The notes: generated by a model not told the origin, from the letters alone. Numbered from the stretch's first letter, positions 43,881-52,900 are shown. The stretch is DNA of 64,000 bases from Acetispira formosa (nom. nud.) (GCA_023525915.1 CP026657.1:2566001-2630000), one strand, 5' to 3'. Made by a program: numbers and translations.

Positions 43881-44165
43881 CCTCGTGCGTGGCCCGCACT
43901 GGGCTATGTCTAGGTTGCAGTTTCCCGTAATCGTTAATTTTGGCGGCCATCATCGTATTAAGAATGTGACCCCCTCCGCTATAGCTTTCGCGTGGCTGAC
44001 GCAGAGTTATATTTTGAGTTGCTGCCGGTAACCATCATGAGCGCCCCGCAGGCCAAACCAGTCATGGCAACAGCCACGGGGGCACCGCTCTTAATACGAT
44101 GATGGCCGCCGCAAGCAGCGCCCAGGGAAAGCCTCACCCAGACGTGGGGTCCGGGCCCAGCCCGG
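43881..44165. repeat. Repeat B, inverted dimer, overlapping the rpiB 3' end
   Basis: Left unit from CCTCGTGCGTGGCCCGCAC through GGCGGCCATCATCGTATTAAG; right unit from GGGGGCACCGCTCTTAATAC to GGGTCCGGGCCCAGCCCGG. Between the two (about 43975-44080) is about 100 bases with no gene. The right unit runs into rpiB and encodes its last nine codons. Confidence 0.87.
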
Positions 44166-44589
44166 CGATTTTGTTTAGGCGGTCCTGGTGGCGGCCGCCT
44201 TCGAAGGGGGTCTCCAGAAAGGCGTCGACTATTGCAATCGCCAGACCCGGCCCCAAGACCCGCTCTCCCAAAGTCAGGATGTTGGCGTTGTTGTGGGCGC
44301 GGGCCATCCGGCTCATAAATTCATCCGTGCAGGTGACGGCACGAATGCCCTTGACCTTGTTGGCCGCAATGGCCATGCCCAGACCAGTTCCGCAAACCAA
44401 TATGGCCATATCAAATTGACCGGCCACCACTGCCTCCGAAACTGTTTGGGCATAATCAGGATAATCGGCCCGCTCCACATCGTCGCCCACACCGAAATCC
44501 CGCACCGACAAGCCTTTTTCCAACAAATGCAGGCGAATGGCTTTTTTAAGTTTGCGGCCGCCATGGTCGCTGGCAATGGCCAGTTTCAT
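44134..44589 (-). CDS. rpiB: Ribose-5-phosphate isomerase B
   Basis: This 151-residue RpiB/LacAB-family isomerase interconverts ribose 5-phosphate and ribulose 5-phosphate. IASDHGGRKLKKAIRLHL at the start, VCGTGLGMAIAANKVKGIRAV with the catalytic cysteine, and RAHNNANILTLGERVLG are family signatures. The C-terminal residues GLGPDPTSG are encoded by a B repeat, so the tail is not native to the family. It lies between fabF and glyA on the same strand. Confidence 0.94.
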   Translation of the reverse strand: MKLAIASDHGGRKLKKAIRLHLLEKGLSVRDFGVGDDVERADYPDYAQTVSEAVVAGQFDMAILVCGTGLGMAIAANKVKGIRAVTCTDEFMSRMARAHNNANILTLGERVLGPGLAIAIVDAFLETPFEGGRHQDRLNKIAGLGPDPTSG

Positions 44590-44673
44590 TTTAACACGCT
44601 CCTTACAAAAGACGGATAGGCTCTATATATTTGAAGTCCAGCCGCCTCTTAGGGCTTTAGATTGAATATTATA

Positions 44674-44804
44674 CACACTCACGCACTGACTTTTGCCTGT
44701 TCAAGGCATTTTGATCATGCGCCGGTAAAAAAATCGTTTACTATGCACACTCGCGCACTGGCTATTGCCTGTTCGAGTCATTTTGATCATGCGCCGGTAA
44801 AAAT
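44674..44804. repeat. Two-copy direct repeat upstream of rpiB
   Basis: Two units with a 72-bp period share CACACTC-CGCACTG, TTGCCTGTTC and TTTTGATCATGCGCCGGTAA. The units start at 44674 and 44746. They lie between the fabF terminator and rpiB, so they may belong to the rpiB control region; the minus-strand TATAAT beside 44670 could be its -10 box. Confidence 0.7.
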
Positions 44805-44827
44805 TTGGCAGGCCGCCGGAGTTAAAA

Positions 44828-44853
44828 AACCCGGCCGAAAAATGGGCCGGGTT
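44828..44853 (-). terminator. Terminator of the fatty-acid operon
   Basis: AACCCGGCC / GGCCGGGTT with an 8-nt loop; on the minus strand it is followed by TTTT. It lies 27 bases past the fabF stop, so rpiB is transcribed separately. Confidence 0.85.
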
Positions 44854-44879
44854 CATAACTCTAATAGCCCGCCGACGCT

Positions 44880-46145
44880 TTAATCCACCGCCTTCAGCAC
44901 CAGGCAGCCATTAGTGCCGCCAAAGCCGAAGGAGTTGCTCATCGCCGCTTTCACCCGCACCTTGCGGGCCACGTTGGGCACATAATCCAGATCACAGAGA
45001 GGATCGGGAATGTCAAGGTTGATGGTCGGCGGCAGAACGCCGTCTTTGAGGGCTAAGGCGGTGATAACCGCCTCCAGGCCGCCGGCCGCGCCCAGAAGGT
45101 GCCCGGTCATCGACTTGGTGGAGCTGATCGCCAGCTTCCGGGCCAGCTCTTCGCCAAAGGCGGCCTTGATGGCCCGCGTCTCAATTTGGTCATTGAGATC
45201 GGTGGAAGTGCCGTGGGCATTGATGTAGCCAATGTCGGAGGGCATGATTCCACTGCCGGCCGCGTCTTCCATGGCGGCTTTCATGGCCAGAATGGCCCCC
45301 TCACCGTCATCGGGCGGGGCGGTCATGTGGAAAGCGTCGCCCGAAGCTCCGAACCCCACGACTTCAGCGTAGATTTTGGCGCCCCTGGCCACGGCGTGAT
45401 CCCACTCTTCCAGAACCATCATGCCGGAGCCTTCGCCGATGACGAAGCCGTCACGGTCTTTGTCAAAGGGGCGGCTGGCTTTTTCAGGCTCGTCGTTTCT
45501 GGTGGAAAGGGCCTTGACCGCGTTGAAGCCGGCCACGGCCAGCGGAGTAATGACCGCTTCAGCGCCGCCGGTCACCATCATGGTGTAGCCATTGTCGCGA
45601 ATCTGCTGGAAAGCCCAGCCGACCGCGTGGGTGCCGGCCGCGCAGGCCGTGGAGACCAGAAGGTTCGGCCCTTTCAGGCCCAATTCAATGGAAATCTGGC
45701 CGGGGGCCATGTTGCCGATCATCATGGGAATGAAAAAAGGGCTGATCCGGTCGGGCCCGCGGGTGAGAAGAACTTCATGGTTGGCTTCGATGGTGGTGAG
45801 ACCCCCGAGGCCGCAGCCCATGATGCAGCCTGAGGCCAGGCCGAGTTCCGGGGTGATGACCAAACCGCTGTCGTCCAGCGCCATTTTGGCGGTGGCCACT
45901 GCATACTGGATGAAGGGGTCAAAGCGTTTGACCGCCTTCTTGTCCATGTAGTTTTCAGCCACAAAACCTTTGACTTCAGCGGCGATTCTGGTCTTCTGAT
46001 TGGATGGATCGAATTTGGTGATGGGGCCTATGCCGCTCTTTCCCTCCTGGAGGGCTTTCCAGGACGAGGCCAGATCATTGCCCACCGGAGACAGAAGAGC
46101 GGCGCCGGTTATTGCCACGCGTTTGGGAGATTGAGTTCTGGCCAC
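44880..46145 (-). CDS. fabF: 3-oxoacyl-ACP synthase II
   Basis: This 421-residue condensing enzyme starts with GTG. The active-site cysteine is in NLLVSTACAAGTHAVG, and the two histidines are in NAHGTSTDLNDQIE and STKSMTGHLLGAAGG. The ending NSFGFGGTNGCLV is standard. It elongates acyl-ACP with malonyl-ACP. It follows acpP by 12 bases in the order fabG-acpP-fabF. Confidence 0.96.
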   Translation of the reverse strand: MARTQSPKRVAITGAALLSPVGNDLASSWKALQEGKSGIGPITKFDPSNQKTRIAAEVKGFVAENYMDKKAVKRFDPFIQYAVATAKMALDDSGLVITPELGLASGCIMGCGLGGLTTIEANHEVLLTRGPDRISPFFIPMMIGNMAPGQISIELGLKGPNLLVSTACAAGTHAVGWAFQQIRDNGYTMMVTGGAEAVITPLAVAGFNAVKALSTRNDEPEKASRPFDKDRDGFVIGEGSGMMVLEEWDHAVARGAKIYAEVVGFGASGDAFHMTAPPDDGEGAILAMKAAMEDAAGSGIMPSDIGYINAHGTSTDLNDQIETRAIKAAFGEELARKLAISSTKSMTGHLLGAAGGLEAVITALALKDGVLPPTINLDIPDPLCDLDYVPNVARKVRVKAAMSNSFGFGGTNGCLVLKAVD

Positions 46146-46157
46146 GGCTAGTCCGCC

Positions 46158-46394
46158 TTACTTGGAGATGTTTTCTATAAAATCAACCGCGTTCTGAACG
46201 GTTTTGATTTTCTGGGCCGCGTCGTCATCGATTTTAACGTCGAATTCTTCTTCCATGGCCATTATCAATTCCACCAGGTCAAGGGAGTCGGCGCCCAGAT
46301 CATCCTGGAATGAGGATTCGGGACGGATTTCACCGGCATCCACTGAAAGCTGATCCGCGACGACGTTAATAACCCTGGAAGTAATGTCAGACAT
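46158..46394 (-). CDS. acpP: Acyl carrier protein
   Basis: This 78-residue acidic protein starts at [36 protein letters not shown] contains the DSL serine (about residue 37) that receives phosphopantetheine. It starts at the ATG at 46394 behind AAGGAGC; the frame upstream is not coding. It is separated from fabG by 350 bases, unusual for this gene pair. Confidence 0.96.
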   Translation of the reverse strand: MSDITSRVINVVADQLSVDAGEIRPESSFQDDLGADSLDLVELIMAMEEEFDVKIDDDAAQKIKTVQNAVDFIENISK

Positions 46395-46744
46395 GTTGTT
46401 GCTCCTTATTTTCGGAAAGTAAGTTACCTTGAGTCTGGCTGAGCGGGACCAAAGCAAGTGCCGGGGCAGCCGAAAAATTTTCCAGCCGAAGAACCTGCGC
46501 TGGTTCACTCAAACCAATTTCGCTATTTTAATAGAATTAGGCCAAATACACAAGTAGTAACTATTTTGCGATTCAAATTATGGCTGCTTCCTCTGAAAAA
46601 CCAATCACTGCCGCCCCGTCTCGAAGACCAGTGCGTACCGCGAGGTGAGGCGGCGGCCATAATTTAGAACGGCTGTATTCAGCCGACAAATAGGCGGTGC
46701 CCGGACTTTCAGCCTGCCGACGAACCGCCCACCTGGAAAAAACC
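46395..46744. other. Gene-free spacer between fabG and acpP with a palindrome
   Basis: This 350-base stretch inside the fatty-acid operon carries an imperfect palindrome at about 46573-46665: AAATTATGGC...GCCGCCCCGTCTCG pairs with CGAGGTGAGGCGGC...GCCATAATTT. Short A/T-rich sequence on the acpP side may hold a secondary acpP promoter. No open frame there looks coding. It is not clearly one of the families A to E, though CCGTCTCGAAGACC resembles part of C. Confidence 0.55.
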
Positions 46745-47488
46745 TTAAAAATAAAGCCCGCCGTTGACATGGATGGTCTGGCCGGTGATATAGGAGGCGC
46801 CCTCCCCGGCCAGGAAAGCCACGGATTCGGCCACATCCTCCGGCGTTCCGAAACGGCCCAGGGGCACGCGGTCAATAAAGGCCTGGCGGATTTTGTCATC
46901 GAGTTTGGCGGTCATGTCGGTATCTATAAAACCGGGGGCCACCACATTGACAGTCACGCCGCGCCCGGCCAGCTCAAGGGCCATGGTCCGGGTCAGGCCC
47001 AGAAGCCCGGCCTTGGAGGCGCTGTAGTTGGCCTGGCCCACATTGCCGCTGAAGGCGACGATGGAGCTGAGGTTAATGATGCGGCCGTGGCGCTGTTTCA
47101 TCATTATTTTGGCCGCCGCCCTGGAACAGGCGAAAACCCCGAACAGATTGGCCTCCAGCACTTTGTGCCAGTCATCGTCGGACATGCGGATGCTGAGGCT
47201 GTCGCGGTTCAGGCCGGCATTGTTGACCAGCACATCCAGGCGGCCGAAACGGGCGGCCACATCCTCGATATTCTTCTGGGCGGCGGCGCTGTCTTCGATG
47301 TCCCAGCACTGGGCTTCGGCTGCCCCGGCCTTTTCCTTCAACAGGGCCAGTGTTTCAGCCGCGCCTTTGGAGGCCGGGTCCACATGAGTGAAGATGACCG
47401 CCGTATCAGGGGCGGCCATTTTCAGGGCAATGGCCCGGCCAATGCCGCGCGAGCCTCCAGTGACCATGACTACTTTTTTTATATCCAT
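46745..47488 (-). CDS. fabG: 3-oxoacyl-ACP reductase
   Basis: This 247-residue classical SDR has the NADP site VTGGSRGIGRAIALK (TGxxxGIG), NNAGLNRD, the catalytic serine in NLSSIVAFSGN, and YSASKAGLLGLTR with YxxxK; the ending GQTIHVNGGLYF is typical of FabG. It reduces 3-oxoacyl-ACP. It follows the ferredoxin gene by 11 bases. Confidence 0.95.
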   Translation of the reverse strand: MDIKKVVMVTGGSRGIGRAIALKMAAPDTAVIFTHVDPASKGAAETLALLKEKAGAAEAQCWDIEDSAAAQKNIEDVAARFGRLDVLVNNAGLNRDSLSIRMSDDDWHKVLEANLFGVFACSRAAAKIMMKQRHGRIINLSSIVAFSGNVGQANYSASKAGLLGLTRTMALELAGRGVTVNVVAPGFIDTDMTAKLDDKIRQAFIDRVPLGRFGTPEDVAESVAFLAGEGASYITGQTIHVNGGLYF

Positions 47489-47499
47489 AGCTTAGCCTT

Positions 47500-47769
47500 T
47501 CATTTTTCTCGACTGCGGTCATCCACGATTGATTTGCTTTTGTCCGGTTCGTCTCTGGGGATTAAAACAGCGGCTCCGCTGGGACAGATCTCGACGCAGG
47601 CCGCACAGCCTATGCATTCGGTTCCGGCCGAAAATATTTTCCCGCCAACACGAATAGCCTGAGCCGGACATATTTCCAGACACAGGCCACACCTGATGCA
47701 TTTGCCATTAATAAGCGCCCTGACCGGCGGCTGGCCGCCGCCGGGCAAAGGGGACAGGTGATAATTCAT
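47500..47769 (-). CDS. 2[4Fe-4S] ferredoxin-type protein
   Basis: This 89-residue protein has two complete cluster motifs: CIRCGLCLEICP and CIGCAACVEICP. A charged tail of about 20 residues follows. It would carry electrons or receive them from a partner enzyme. It stands between rpmF and fabG, where plsX, fabH and fabD often lie in related genomes; its link to fatty-acid synthesis is unknown. Confidence 0.9.
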   Translation of the reverse strand: MNYHLSPLPGGGQPPVRALINGKCIRCGLCLEICPAQAIRVGGKIFSAGTECIGCAACVEICPSGAAVLIPRDEPDKSKSIVDDRSREK

Positions 47770-47803
47770 GTCGCTTGGGGCGCGTTAATCGCTTGGTAAG
47801 AAA

Positions 47804-47983
47804 TTAAACGGCGGGTTCCAGGAACTGACGCCCGCGATAGGTGCCGCAGGAGAGGCAAACGTGATGGGGACGTTTGGGCTCGCCGCAATTGGAGCATTTA
47901 ACGACCGTGGGGGTCAGGGCGGTGTAGTGCGTACGACGTTTACGGCCCTTCATTTTGGATTGTTTTCTTTTAGGTACAGCCAT
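47804..47983 (-). CDS. rpmF: 50S ribosomal protein L32
   Basis: This 59-residue protein begins MAVPKRKQSKMKGRKRRTHY, the L32 signature, and carries a zinc ribbon with CSNC and CLSC pairs. The start is the ATG at 47983; the gene is too short for most length cut-offs. It follows the DUF177 gene by 54 bases, the usual yceD-rpmF pair. Confidence 0.96.
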   Translation of the reverse strand: MAVPKRKQSKMKGRKRRTHYTALTPTVVKCSNCGEPKRPHHVCLSCGTYRGRQFLEPAV

Positions 47984-48037
47984 TTCACACCTTATCTTCC
48001 TGAGGAGTCGGTCCCCTCTTATTCACAATGCTGAAAC

Positions 48038-48550
48038 TCAGCTATGCCCGCAGCCGTCCACACAACCGCAGAGCCCCTCATTGAGATTGGCCCCGCAGCG
48101 CGAGCACAGCCCGGCGCAATCGGGTTTACATATAAAATGCCAAGGCCAGGAGAGCCAGAACAATTCGCCCAACAGGCCCGACAAATTCACTTTTCCGTCA
48201 ACCACTTCCAGGCTGCCGTCGCTGTCGGACTCTTCGTCCCCATTCGCGGACGCGCCCGGCGCTTCCAAATCAAGAACCTCATTGACTTCCGATGAGAGCG
48301 CGGTCGGCGTTTCATTCAGGCAGCGGTCACAGAAAATTTCAGCTGTCACCGCAAAGCCGCCTTTGATCGACAGTCGATCTTTGCCGGTTGTGCGCAGCTT
48401 GAGACTGCCGGTGAGCGGCGAAAGAATAACCGGAGTCTCCTCACCATCTTCCGCCAGCAGTTCCATCAGGTCAGCGGCGGGTACATTCAGTTCCAGTTCA
48501 AGCCCTTCGAGAGGTATGTCATCCACTCTCACAATCAGACTTTCCACCAT
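48038..48550 (-). CDS. yceD: DUF177/YceD-family protein
   Basis: About 170 residues. The family is always next to rpmF; it is implicated in 23S rRNA/ribosome assembly in some bacteria and plants. VRVDDIPLEGLELELNVP opens it; the mid-part has FCDRCLNET, and the end has a CSRCGANLNEGLCGC cysteine cluster that may bind zinc. The ATG at 48550 lies right behind AAGGAGG; the next codon, GTG, has better spacing and may be the true start. First gene of the fatty-acid operon. Confidence 0.88.
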   Translation of the reverse strand: MVESLIVRVDDIPLEGLELELNVPAADLMELLAEDGEETPVILSPLTGSLKLRTTGKDRLSIKGGFAVTAEIFCDRCLNETPTALSSEVNEVLDLEAPGASANGDEESDSDGSLEVVDGKVNLSGLLGELFWLSWPWHFICKPDCAGLCSRCGANLNEGLCGCVDGCGHS

Positions 48551-48609
48551 GGCCTCCTTGTTCGGACTTTTGAACATTATCTGAAATAAAAGACCGGCAG
48601 AAGAGCTAT

Positions 48610-48637
48610 TTTAGCCAAAAAAACACAAGTGTCAAGC
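48610..48637 (-). promoter_or_regulatory. Sigma-70 promoter of the yceD-rpmF-fab operon
   Basis: On the minus strand: TTGACA (48637-48632), 16 bases, TAAAAT (48615-48610), about 60 bases before yceD. Confidence 0.75.
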
Positions 48638-48692
48638 CGCACTCCGCGAAAGTCAAAACTTCCGGGCCATGCGACTTCACTGGAATCGATAC

Positions 48693-49169
48693 TTATTCAG
48701 CCGGGGCGGCTTCGGTGGTTTCAGCCGCGGCAGCCTCAGCGGCGGGCGCTTCTTCAGCGGCGGCGGCCTCCTCCGCAGAGGCGGCCTCCGGGGTGACGGT
48801 AATTTCAGCGGCCGGGGTTTCAGTGGCAACGGCCGAAGGGGCCGGGGTGGCCGCGGCGTCCGCCGGAGCGGCGGGAGTGGCCATCTGGCTGGCGGAAACG
48901 TCTTCCACTGACCACTGGTCAATAACCGAACCCTTGTTCATTCCGCCCTGAAAGAGGGCCAGATTAAGGGACGTGCACATAAAAATGACGGCGGCCGCAC
49001 AGGTGATTTTGCTGATAAGGGTGGTTGGCCCACGGCTTCCGAAGACGGAACCGGAAGAACCGCCGCCGAAAGCGGCCCCCATGCCCGCGCCCTTACCGGC
49101 CTGCAGGAGAACGGTGAGCACCAGAACGACGGCGACGATCACATGAACCGAGATAACTATAGTGTGCAT
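48693..49169 (-). CDS. secG: Preprotein translocase subunit SecG with Ala/Glu-rich tail
   Basis: About 158 residues from the ATG at 49169. Helix 1 (IVISVHVIVAVVLVLTVLLQAG), the GKGAGMGAAFGGGSSGSVFGSRG loop and helix 2 (ISKITCAAAVIFMCTSLNLAL) are the SecG pattern. The usual protein ends soon after; here an acidic Ala/Glu/Pro/Thr-rich tail of about 70 residues follows, as in some deltaproteobacteria. It is part of the SecYEG channel. tpiA, a common neighbour, is not present. Confidence 0.93.
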   Translation of the reverse strand: MHTIVISVHVIVAVVLVLTVLLQAGKGAGMGAAFGGGSSGSVFGSRGPTTLISKITCAAAVIFMCTSLNLALFQGGMNKGSVIDQWSVEDVSASQMATPAAPADAAATPAPSAVATETPAAEITVTPEAASAEEAAAAEEAPAAEAAAAETTEAAPAE

Positions 49170-49310
49170 ATTCAATCCCATAGAGCGGGTCAAGCCCGCA
49201 GGCGTATAGAAGATTCAACTTCGAACTCGATACTTTACCACAACCTTTTTTAACATACAAGCCACAAATGAAGAGCGGCAGGGTAATCGTTGGCGAGGGT
49301 ATGGGTAAAA

Positions 49311-49674
49311 CCCGGCCGTGCGGGCGAAAAAATTTCTGACGTCGCTCGTAATTTTCTCTGATTCCCGGCCGGGTGACAGTGGCGGAGGTTGGTGGGTCCG
49401 TTCCCGTCCGGGGAGCAAAATTACGAGCGACTTACAGAAAATTTTTCGCCCGCACGGCCTGGTCAGTGTCAGCGTTTGGAAGGCTGACTGTTGGGGTTTT
49501 CTACCATGAGCCGACCAAGATCAGGAAGGCGGCGCGGTGAGATATCTCCAGAGGGGACCACGATTTTTGCTCCCCGGACGGGCACGGACAAAACAGAACG
49601 TCAGTGAAGCCACCCGGCCGGGATCAGAGAAAAATCGGGGGCAACTATGGAGATATCTCACCGCGCCGCCTTCC
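49311..49674. repeat. Composite palindromic repeat D, copy 3 (D2 then D1)
   Basis: D2 at 49311-49464 and D1 at 49523-49674. The D1 arms read GGAAGGCGGCGCGG / CCGCGCCGCCTTCC, compared with GGAGGGCGGGGCGG / CCGCCCCGCCCTCC in copy 1: two changes, each compensated on the other arm. It fills most of the 810-base gap 49170-49979; the rest is A/T-rich sequence before the next gene. Confidence 0.87.
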
Positions 49675-49752
49675 GGGTTTTAGCCTCAGAGATTGCGATA
49701 TCCCAGCCTTACAAACCATCGTTTTAATATCTCTGATGCGGCTATGTATTTT

Positions 49753-49773
49753 TATAATAAAAAATGGTATACT
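49753..49773 (+). promoter_or_regulatory. Possible promoter elements before the activase gene
   Basis: A TATAAT (49753) and an extended -10 TGGTATACT (ending 49773) lie in A/T-rich sequence about 210 bases upstream. No good -35 box was found. Confidence 0.35.
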
Positions 49774-49905
49774 AATAAATTGTGATACATGAATATGCGG
49801 CCAGGGCGGCCGTTATATATAGTTTGCAGTCCGGCCGGGACCAATTTTTCAGCCGGGCCTGGAAAGGCGGCAATTTTAATCATGGCCGCCCCGCTTTATA
49901 AAAGC

Positions 49906-49965
49906 AGGGGTCGAGTGCAGCGTGACGGGGCGTCAGCGACTGAAAGCCATATATTAAAGTCACCG
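49906..49965 (+). repeat. Repeat C fragment
   Basis: Only GGGGTCGAGTG, GACGGGGCGTCAGCGACTG and flanking bases remain; the hairpin half is missing. It sits 15 bases before the activase gene. Confidence 0.55.
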
Positions 49966-49979
49966 CCGGAAAGGTTTTA

Positions 49980-52900
49980 ATGTTGACAGAGGAATTTACG
50001 ACGGAGCCTGGAGCCTGCTGCCTGGGGCTTGACGTCGGCTCCATCAGTATCAAGGCGGCCCTTTTGGACTCGCGTGGACAGCTTGTCCACCAGGCTTGGC
50101 TTCGTCATTTCGGCCGCCCCTTCGCGGTGGTGGAAACCGCTTTGCGCGAAATCCTCAAAACCTTCCCCGCTGACAAAATTTACCCTCCCGTGGTGACCGG
50201 CACGGCCGCTGTGGAACTGGCCGGGCTTCTGGGCGGCGAGGCCGTGGGCGAAATCATGGCCCTGACCCTGGCCGCCGACCGGTCCGCCGCTTTTCCCCAA
50301 AGCCTGATAGACATCGGCGGCGAAGACACCAAAGTTTTATGGTTCAACCGCGAGGGCGGCAAGCTAACTCTCTCCGATTTTGCCATGAACGCCCTGTGCG
50401 CGGCCGGGACCGGCTCTTTTCTGGATCAGCAGGCTCACCGGCTGGGCTACAGCATCGAAGAATTCGGGGCCCTGGCCTTAAAAAGCGAAGTGCCCCCGCG
50501 CGTGGCCGGACGGTGCAGCGTTTTCGCCAAAAGCGACATGATCCACCTTCAGCAGTCGGCCACCCCTGATTATGAAATCATTTACGGTCTGTGCCTGGCT
50601 ATGGCCCGCAGCATCAAAAGCGGCCTGGCTAAAGGCAAAGCCCTGCCCGCTCCAGTGCTTTTCACCGGAGGCGTAGCCGCCAATCCCGGCCTGGTCAGAG
50701 CCTTGCAAGAAGTGATGGGCCTCAATTCAAGCAATCTGATAATCCCTGAAACCCATTTTGTTTTTGGCGCCCTGGGCGCGGCCAGCCACTGCCTGGAAAC
50801 AGCGAGCGCACGCCAGCCCGGTTTGAAGCTGGAAGGCCTCCAGGCTTTTCTGGAGCAGGGGCACCGCCCGCCGGAGCGTCTGGCTCCGCTGAAAAGACCG
50901 GCCCGCACCCCGGCCACCGCCGATTTTAAATGGAGCACCGTGGTGGGCCGCCTCCCGGTCTACATCGGGGTGGACGTCGGCTCGGTCAGTACCAACGTGG
51001 TGCTGGTAACCCAGGACGGACAGCTGGTCTCCCGCCAGTATCTGCCCACGGCCGGACGGCCCCTGGAGGCCATTTCCACCGGTTTCAGCAACATCCCCAA
51101 CGGAGTGCGCGACAAGGTGGAGGTGCTGGGCGTCTGCACCACCGGCTCCGGCCGCTATCTGAGCGCCGACTATCTGGGCGCGGACATGACCGTCAACGAG
51201 ATCACCGCCCAGGCCACGGCCGCCGTGGCCATTGACCCCAAAGTCGATACCATCTTTGAAATCGGCGGCCAGGATTCCAAATACATTTCCATCTCCGACG
51301 GCGTTATCGTCGACTTCATGATGAATAAGGCCTGTGCGGCCGGAACCGGCTCTTTTCTGGAGGAACAGGCTGAAAAGCTGGGCCTCTCAATCAAGGGCGA
51401 GTTTGGTGAGGCGGCCCTGGCCAGCCAAAGCCCGGTTTCGCTGGGTGAGCGCTGCACCGTTTTCATGGAATCCGATCTGGTTCACCATCAGCAAAAGGGT
51501 GTGGACCACGACGACTTGACCGCCGGGCTGTGCTACGGCATTGTTAATAACTATCTGGGCCGGGTGGTGGAAACCCGGCCGGTGGGGCGCAATATCTTCT
51601 TTCAGGGCGGCACCAGCTTCAATCAGGGTGTGGCCGCCGCTTTCGAGGCCAAGCTGGGGCGGCCCATAACCGTCCCTGACAACGCCGACGTCACCGGGGC
51701 CATGGGCGCGGCCCTCATCGCCCGCGACCGCCGCGATTGGGAAAAAAGCCGCTTCGTCGGCTTCGACCTTTCCACCCGCCCCTATGAAATCAAAAGTTTT
51801 GAATGCCGCGACTGCGCCAACCGGTGCGAAATCCGCAAGGTAACGGTCGACGGCGGCCAGCCTTTCTTTTACGGCAGCCGCTGCGGCAAATTCGAAGAGG
51901 ACGCGGTCAAAAAGGCCGTCCCCAAATGGCCGGACCTTTTTGAATACCGGGCCGATCTGGCTTTCAACCCGCCGGAGGCCCGCGAGATATTAAACCGGAC
52001 GCGCGGGCTGGCCAAGAAAAAGATCGGTATGATCCGCTCGATGTTCTTTGGCGAAATGGGTCCATTCTGGGCCACTTTCTGGGCCGCCCTGGGCTTCGAG
52101 CCCCTCTGGTCCCACCCGACCAACAAAAGCATCATCCATCGCGGCTGTGAGAAATGCGGCAGCGAGTTCTGCTTCCCCATCAAGGCCGCTCACGGCCACC
52201 TCCTGGACCTGGCCGATCAGAAGCCCGATTACATTTTCCTGCCCTCACTGGTCAACCTCCCCTCCGGCGGCATCAGCGAGGATGAAGAGCGCCACACGCC
52301 CGACAGCGCCGCCTGCCCCTATGTGCAGTCGCTGGCCTATACCGCTCCGGCCGCCCTTGGTTTTAAGGGAGACAACTTCCTCACCGGGCCGGTCTTTTTC
52401 GGTGAGGGAGAAAAGGTGCTGTGGGATTCACTGGCCGGTCTGGTCAAACCGCTGAAAATCTCCAGGGGCCAGGTAAAAACGGCCATGACCCAGGCCCTGG
52501 AGGCCCAGCGCGGCTTCGGCCGCCGCCTGATGGACAAGGGCCGGGAAATGCTTGGCCAGCTGGGGCCGGAGGACAAGGCCATGGTGGTGGTGGCCCGGCC
52601 CTACAACGGCTTTGATCCCGGCCTGAATCTGCGCTTGAACCAGAAACTGGCCGATCTGGGAGTTATGGGCCTGCCGATGGATTTCCTGCCCCTGGACACC
52701 AACAATGGCGAGGCCGCCTCCCATTATTGGCGCTACGGCCAGAAAATCACCGCCGCCGCCGACCTTATCGCGGGCGACTCCCGGCTGGAGGCCCTCTACA
52801 TCAGTAATTTCGGCTGCGGCCCGGATTCCTTCATTATCCACTTTTTCAAGCACCAACTGGGCGGCAAGCCCTTTCTGGAAATTGAAATCGACGAACATTC

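Noticed and set aside
44313-44576. Alternative frames overlapping rpiB, fabF, fabG and the activase gene
   Set aside because: They are shadows of well-supported genes in GC-rich DNA; none has family motifs.
48669-48951. Gly/Arg- and Ala-rich plus-strand frames
   Set aside because: They are the antisense of the Ala/Glu-rich SecG tail, where codon bias keeps all frames open.
49170-49310. A tRNA gene after secG, a common arrangement
   Set aside because: No cloverleaf with GTTCRANNC and a matching acceptor stem could be found here or in the other gaps.
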